Part shown: positions 7,823 to 11,673 of the stretch, piece after piece
Layout: every line of letters starts with the position of its first letter
How positions within the stretch are numbered: position 1 is the first letter of the stretch
DNA from: CAZADH01 sp964483805
GTDB taxonomy: Bacteria > Muiribacteriota > Ozemobacteria > Ozemobacterales > Ozemobacteraceae
Assembly: GCA_964483805.1 (NCBI GenBank)
Contig: CAZADH010000198.1
Coordinates: forward strand, 1 to 11,673
Length of the DNA: 11,673 nucleotides
Direction of reading: 5' to 3'
Program-made: the position numbers and the translations under genes
Notes under the pieces: model-generated
What the model was told of the DNA's origin: nothing
Seen by the model: only the letters and a program-made list of their open reading frames with translations
Database searches by the model: none

Positions 7823-8163
7823 AATGCGGCGAGAGCTGCTTCCTCGGTCTCGTGCACCGCCGCCAGCTTCAACAGGCCGACGACTTTGAACACATTCTTG
7901 TGCAGGTCTTTCAGACCGACGAAAACAAGCCGGGCCTTGCGCTCATACACCAGCCACTCGGAAAGTTCGAGCAGTTCGGTGATCCCCGGGCTGTTGATGA
8001 CGGGTGACTCGGCAAAATTGAAGACAAACTTGACCGACCCCTGGGTCGCGGCCGGTTCACAAGCGGCACGAATCGCGCGCCCGGCTTCGTCATTCAGATA
8101 GCCTTGCGTGCGAATGATGCAGACATCGCCCTGTTTTGCAGATTGAAGGGTGAACTGGGCCAT
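7819..8163 (-). CDS. STAS-domain protein, anti-anti-sigma factor type (SpoIIAA/RsbV-like)
   Basis: 114 residues, essentially one STAS domain and close to the family's usual 100-120. The N-terminal beta strands (VCIIRTQGYLN, 14-24), the strand KFVFNF (45-50), the phosphorylation loop and the helix ITELLELSEW are in the expected order. The loop reads VINSPGI (55-61). Ser58 sits where the phosphorylated Ser of SpoIIAA (DSSG) sits, but the preceding Asp is Asn and the following residue is Pro. Ser58 can therefore still be a kinase and phosphatase target, with altered loop chemistry. Family knowledge: such proteins bind a SpoIIAB/RsbW-type kinase when dephosphorylated and release its target. Lying between two SpoIIE-type phosphatases, it is the likely substrate of one or both. 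No kinase is encoded in the window. The start is ATG at 8163 with only AGGG upstream, directly behind a promoter. The output could be a sigma factor or another partner. Confidence 0.93.
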   Translation of the reverse strand: MAQFTLQSAKQGDVCIIRTQGYLNDEAGRAIRAACEPAATQGSVKFVFNFAESPVINSPGITELLELSEWLVYERKARLVFVGLKDLHKNVFKVVGLLKLAAVHETEEAALAAF

Positions 8164-8169
8164 GCCGAT

Positions 8170-8198
8170 ACCCTAGCCCAATGCCGCCGGGATGTCAA
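8170..8198 (-). promoter_or_regulatory. Candidate sigma70-type promoter for STAS - phosphatase B - M28 peptidase
   Basis: A perfect TTGACA (8193-8198) is followed by a 17-bp spacer and TAGGGT (8170-8175) on the minus strand. The -10 matches TATAAT at only 3 of 6 positions, but the -35 and the spacing are ideal. Only ATCGGC separates the -10 from the STAS ATG, so initiation at the normal distance would fall on or next to the start codon. That predicts a leaderless or nearly leaderless mRNA. It would let the STAS gene and its two downstream neighbours be expressed apart from phosphatase A. Confidence 0.55.
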
Positions 8199-8210
8199 CG
8201 CCCGAAACGG

Positions 8211-8239
8211 GTGAAACCCCGCATCGGCCCCTGTTTCAC
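8211..8239. repeat. Inverted repeat across the stop codon of phosphatase A
   Basis: GTGAAAC (8211-8217) and GTTTCAC (8233-8239) form a perfect 7-bp inverted repeat with a 15-nt loop. One arm contains the TGA stop of phosphatase A. A second small hairpin, CCCG-AAA-CGGG, follows at 8201-8211, and the promoter -35 starts at 8198. No T-tract follows, so this is not a standard intrinsic terminator. It could be an operator or a weak RNA hairpin affecting read-through. Confidence 0.4.
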
Positions 8240-11100
8240 GCGGGCAGGCGATGGACGATCAGCAGGCTGACGTCGTCGTCGAACGCTCCCGGACCATGAT
8301 GGGCCCGCAATGCTGCGATGATCGCCTTCTTCATCGCGGCCGTTGTCCCATGCCGGTTCTCGCGCAACAACTGTTGCACCCGTTCGTAACCGAACGGTTC
8401 TTCGGTCGGAGCACACGCCTCGACCAGGCCATCGGTGTAGAGCAACAGCCAGTCACCAGGATCGAGCCGGCATTCACGCTCAACGGGGTTGCGCACCCGC
8501 GCCGTCGACCCCAGTGGGAAGTTGATCTGCTCCAGCTCGCACACGGCACCATCGGTGGCCCGACAATGAATGGGGAAGTTGTGCCCGCCGTTGATAAAAC
8601 GTAATAACCCCTGTTTCGGCGCGAGCGCCCCGGCAAACAGGGTCATCATCTTCTTGCGTTTCATGACTTCGAAGATCACCCGATTGAGGCGCGCGAACAA
8701 GACCGACACCGGCCCACCGTCCTGCACGTACTCGAACACGACGGCCTTGGCCAGGGCCATGATCAATGCTGCCGCCACGCCATGCCCGGTCACGTCGCCG
8801 ATGAGCAGGAGGTGGCGCCCGTCGACCATCGGCACGGCATCGCAGTAATCGCCGCCGAGATCCGACGCCATCAGCGAGAACCAGTCGTTGTCGTACCCTG
8901 GGATTTCCAGTTGCAGGCCTCCCAACAGCTCCTCCTGCACGACCCGCGCCAGTTCCATTTCTTTGAGGTCGCGCACCATCGCGTTGAAGGTGCGGGCGAC
9001 CCGGCCCAGTTCGTCCTCCTGATCGGCAAAACTCAGTTCGATCACCGACCGCCGCGCCCGCAGCGCTTCGATGCCGGCCGACAACTCGCCGATCGGGGTC
9101 AGCAGCATATCGGCGAGCGCCAGACCGGTCAGGAGCGCAACGGCAAGGGCGATGAACCCGCCGAGAATCAGGGCCCGGCGCAGCTTCCCGACATCGTTCT
9201 GGATCGGGGTCTCGGGGAACATGGCGAACAGACTGTGGCCACGCAGATAGCCGCCGGGCAGCCCCACGATCTGCCAGTTCTGGCCGCGAAAGCGCACGCT
9301 TTCGTTGCTGGCCTGCTGACTGATGCGCACGCGTTCGGCCAACCGCATCATGCCGGGCACCTGTGCAGCCTGCGCGGGATACCAGCGATCGAAATCGTCG
9401 TGTCGGGCCATCAACCGGCAGCCGGGCGGATTCGTGCTGCGCTGCGGCCGCGTGAGGTTACGACGCAGATACCGATCGCTCGAATCATCGACCGACTCAG
9501 CCAGACCGACATAGCCCAACGGTTCGCCGGTCTGGCGATACACATCGAAGTACCAGATCATGCGCACCGGACCGAACTGCAGAATGTGCGCGCGGTCGGG
9601 CGCCGCGATGATAAATGGGAACCCGATTTCGGGACTCTCGAAGACCATTTTCAGTACCGGGTCGATGGTCAGCGGTTTGGTGTTGCCGGCCTCGCGGCGG
9701 CGTTCCTCGGGCAGATGACGCTCGATGCACATCTGGGCAAACGTGCCGAAGATGGTCTCGAAACCCTCAAACAGAAGCGGATCGGAGCCGTTGAACAGCA
9801 CCTTGCCGGCGGCACTGCGCACCTCGAAACGCAGCAACCGACGCGGAGTGCGGCCCCGCGCGGTCTGCGCAAACACCTGTTGCGGGTTCTCCCGCATGGT
9901 GGGGTCGTCGCGTTGCCGTCGGAACCAGTGGCAATCGTCCTCGATGGCGGCGGTGAAATCGTGATCGAGCGCGTGCAACGCCTCCTTGGCCTGATTCAGG
10001 CTCTCGGTGCGCATGGTCATCTCGCGGTCGGCCGGAGTGCGCAACCCGAGAAACACCAGCCCAACCAGCGGCACGAAGACGGCAAAGGCGAACAGGGCGA
10101 TGAGCTTGGTGCGGATCGACAGATACGGCTCTTCGCCGCGAACCACCCACCGCCACCAGTACAGGCCACACAGCAGTGCCATCGCCCACGCCGAGATGGC
10201 CAGCGGCGGCCGCAGCAACCACAGGTCGGCCGAGCCCGCACTGCGCCCGGCCACCAGCGTCAACTCCTCGGTGGCCATGACCACCCAGAAGTGCCCTGCA
10301 ACCGCCAGAGTCGGCGTCGGTCGCACATCGAGGCGCGTGAGCAACTCACCCAGCGAAGCAATTCGCGGCACCGACGGCCCGAGCCACTCCGCCCGTTCCA
10401 GGCCCATGCGCAGCAGGATTCGCGGGGCCCCGGGGCGCAACCGTTGCCGCATGACCTCGAGCGCCTCGCGACGCCCCGGTGTGCGCCACGCGACCACCAC
10501 CACGCCGCAGTCGCCCGGATGCCGCGGCAGATCCCAGAACAGCGCGCCGTCGGCCGCGCGCGGGTGGATCAACAGCACCGTGCCGCGATGGGCGCGCGCG
10601 TTGCCCAGGTTGAAATCGATGCCGAACAGGGTCTGAAACTGTTTGCGTTGCCGGCGAAACTCGGCCATATCGGGGTTCTCGGCGCGCAACAGCTTCCACA
10701 GTTTCTGCATCAGAAAGCGCGATCGCAACGGGACCTGGCCCGGTGTCAGCAGGCGATCGTGACCGTCGAAGACATAGACATCGACCGCCCAAGGCCACCG
10801 CCGGGCCGCCGCCGCACAAATCGTGGCCAGCCGCGCTTCCGATGGCGGCCGCGCCCACACCGATTGGCGAATCGTCCGGCCCATTCGTCCAAGCACCTGG
10901 CGTGGGTCGCTCTCGTCTCCCAGCCGCGTGAGGTCACGATCGAGATCGGCCAGAATCGCGTCACGGCGCCGCGTCTCCTCGAGCGAGAGCGCGTAATCGA
11001 TCAACGCATAACCCGTCCACAGCGGCAACACCGCGAACAGGAACCACGCCACGGCAAACCGCAGCAGGCGACGCACATCGAAGACCGGGCGATCCATCAT
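8236..11100 (-). CDS. Four-TM HAMP/SpoIIE-type PP2C serine phosphatase (phosphatase A)
   Basis: 954 residues, paralogous to phosphatase B with the same layout: TM1 (12-33), periplasmic region 1 (about 34-294), TM2 (296-315), short Arg-containing loop, TM3 (333-353), periplasmic region 2 (354-640), TM4 (643-664), HAMP (about 664-716) and SpoIIE/PP2C domain (about 735-950). Metal-binding residues are present: Asp751 in GGDY, Asp769 in IGDVTGHG, Asp890 in YTDGL and Asp941-943. Expected role: dephosphorylation of a phospho-Ser STAS protein under control of periplasmic input relayed through HAMP. The first methionine (11100) or the second (11097) may be the start; there is no clear Shine-Dalgarno, but TM1 begins at residue 12, so the start cannot be far off. 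The gene begins 36 bp after the RND gene and may be co-transcribed with it. It ends 72 bp before the STAS gene. Region 2 shares with phosphatase B the block MCIERHL (457-463) and an ESPxxGF motif (488-494). Confidence 0.93.
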   Translation of the reverse strand: MMDRPVFDVRRLLRFAVAWFLFAVLPLWTGYALIDYALSLEETRRRDAILADLDRDLTRLGDESDPRQVLGRMGRTIRQSVWARPPSEARLATICAAAARRWPWAVDVYVFDGHDRLLTPGQVPLRSRFLMQKLWKLLRAENPDMAEFRRQRKQFQTLFGIDFNLGNARAHRGTVLLIHPRAADGALFWDLPRHPGDCGVVVVAWRTPGRREALEVMRQRLRPGAPRILLRMGLERAEWLGPSVPRIASLGELLTRLDVRPTPTLAVAGHFWVVMATEELTLVAGRSAGSADLWLLRPPLAISAWAMALLCGLYWWRWVVRGEEPYLSIRTKLIALFAFAVFVPLVGLVFLGLRTPADREMTMRTESLNQAKEALHALDHDFTAAIEDDCHWFRRQRDDPTMRENPQQVFAQTARGRTPRRLLRFEVRSAAGKVLFNGSDPLLFEGFETIFGTFAQMCIERHLPEERRREAGNTKPLTIDPVLKMVFESPEIGFPFIIAAPDRAHILQFGPVRMIWYFDVYRQTGEPLGYVGLAESVDDSSDRYLRRNLTRPQRSTNPPGCRLMARHDDFDRWYPAQAAQVPGMMRLAERVRISQQASNESVRFRGQNWQIVGLPGGYLRGHSLFAMFPETPIQNDVGKLRRALILGGFIALAVALLTGLALADMLLTPIGELSAGIEALRARRSVIELSFADQEDELGRVARTFNAMVRDLKEMELARVVQEELLGGLQLEIPGYDNDWFSLMASDLGGDYCDAVPMVDGRHLLLIGDVTGHGVAAALIMALAKAVVFEYVQDGGPVSVLFARLNRVIFEVMKRKKMMTLFAGALAPKQGLLRFINGGHNFPIHCRATDGAVCELEQINFPLGSTARVRNPVERECRLDPGDWLLLYTDGLVEACAPTEEPFGYERVQQLLRENRHGTTAAMKKAIIAALRAHHGPGAFDDDVSLLIVHRLPA

Positions 11101-11136
11101 GCCGGAGATTCTACCATCCCCGGACGATGGGCAAGG

Positions 11137-11673
11137 CTATTTCTCGAGCTTCGGGGCAATGCGCCGAAAGAAGCACATAATATCGTCAAAATAGGAGTAG
11201 GCAACCGGCGTCAACAGCAGCGTTATCAACAAACATAATGTCTGCCCGCCGATGATGACCGTCGCCATCGACGCGCGCGTTGCCGCGCCCGGCCCCGTTC
11301 CCATGGCCATCGGAATCATGCCGGCCACCAGCGTGATCGTGGTCATCAGAATCGGGCGGAACCGCGCCAGATTGGCTTGCAGGATTGCCTGATCCCGTGG
11401 GATGCCACGTTCACGCAACGTATTCGTATAGTCGATTTGCAGAATGGCATTCTTCTTGACGATACCGAACAGCATGAACACACCGAGCGCCGAATAGACA
11501 TTGAGCGAACCGCCCGTCAACCACAACGACAGCAACGCGAACGGAATCGACAACGGCAGCGACAACATGATGGTAATCGGGTGAATCAGACTCTCGAACT
11601 GCGAGGCGAGAATCAGGTACATGAACACGGCACTCATTTGAAAGGCTTTGAGGAAGCCGACCTTGGTGCGTTC
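11137..11673 (-). CDS. RND-family multidrug/solute efflux transporter, HAE1/AcrB type (C-terminal part, cut by window edge)
   Basis: The last 178 residues of a protein that normally exceeds 1000. The frame is open to the window edge and the first visible residues are ERTKVGFLKAF. Five hydrophobic segments match TM8-TM12 of AcrB. Family motifs include LASQFESLIHP, FGIVKKNAIL before a cytoplasmic loop, ARFRPILMTTI, and GMIPMAMGTGPGAATRASMA ahead of the last membrane segment. Such pumps are inner-membrane proton antiporters that work with a periplasmic adaptor and an outer-membrane channel; neither is in the window. The gene stops with TAG, while the others here use TGA, and the stretch around 11160-11240 and 11410-11440 is visibly richer in A/T than the neighbours. 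The 36-bp gap to phosphatase A allows co-transcription. The substrate cannot be told from this fragment. Confidence 0.93.
   Translation of the reverse strand, partial: ERTKVGFLKAFQMSAVFMYLILASQFESLIHPITIMLSLPLSIPFALLSLWLTGGSLNVYSALGVFMLFGIVKKNAILQIDYTNTLRERGIPRDQAILQANLARFRPILMTTITLVAGMIPMAMGTGPGAATRASMATVIIGGQTLCLLITLLLTPVAYSYFDDIMCFFRRIAPKLEK

Noticed and set aside
11108..11134. TAGAAT with TTGCCC upstream, a possible promoter just before phosphatase A
   Set aside because: TAGAAT is a good -10, but the spacer is only 15 bp and the -35 is poor. The leaderless geometry resembles the STAS promoter, but the evidence is too thin.
887..11238. Long open frames on the plus strand (for example 887-2827, 2395-5004, 5522-7579, 8782-11238)
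   Set aside because: They lie antisense to confidently identified genes. Their translations are Arg/Gln/His/Pro-rich with no recognisable domain, which is typical of the complement of GC-rich coding sequence.
1..11673. tRNA, rRNA, CRISPR array, insertion sequence or attachment site
   Set aside because: I saw no cloverleaf, regularly spaced repeats, transposase motifs or terminal inverted repeats. The window is almost completely filled by the listed genes.

Overview
The window is GC-rich, densely coding DNA, and every supported gene lies on the minus strand. An AcrB/HAE1-type RND transporter points to a double-membraned (Gram-negative-type) bacterium. Large membrane-bound SpoIIE-type phosphatases, a STAS protein and a long HEAT-repeat protein are common in signalling-rich phyla such as Planctomycetes, Deltaproteobacteria-like lineages and Riflebacteria. 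The sequence alone does not let me choose among these.

In the direction of transcription (high to low coordinates) the layout is as follows. (1) The C-terminal end of an RND efflux transporter runs in from the right edge and stops at 11137. (2) After 36 bp comes a 954-residue, four-TM, HAMP-containing PP2C/SpoIIE phosphatase (phosphatase A). (3) A 72-bp gap holds an inverted repeat across the phosphatase stop codon and a TTGACA-17-TAGGGT promoter that abuts the next start codon. (4) A 114-residue STAS protein of the anti-anti-sigma type follows. (5) A second, paralogous 955-residue phosphatase (phosphatase B) overlaps the STAS gene by TTGA and probably starts with TTG. (6) A 756-residue M28 zinc metallopeptidase with a polytopic C-terminal half, resembling ERMP1/Pff1, overlaps phosphatase B by ATGGCTGA. 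(7) A 206-bp intergenic region carries an extended -10 promoter and a strong Shine-Dalgarno. (8) An 804-residue HEAT-repeat protein with one C-terminal membrane segment ends at 71. Positions 1-70 hold no supported gene.

The core unit is phosphatase - STAS - phosphatase - membrane peptidase. It looks like a partner-switching module in which two transmembrane phosphatases, each with two predicted periplasmic sensory regions, act on one STAS protein whose phospho-acceptor Ser58 is present. All expected metal-binding residues of both phosphatases are visible. No RsbW/SpoIIAB-type kinase and no sigma factor is encoded here, so the opposing kinase and the output must lie elsewhere. The tight translational coupling of the M28 peptidase to phosphatase B suggests it belongs to the same function. 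The RND and HEAT genes may be neighbours rather than members. The most interesting points are this gene arrangement, the unnamed periplasmic regions shared by the two phosphatases, their apparent internal duplication, and an AT-rich word (CAATACAT/A) recurring through the left two thirds of the window far more often than base composition predicts.
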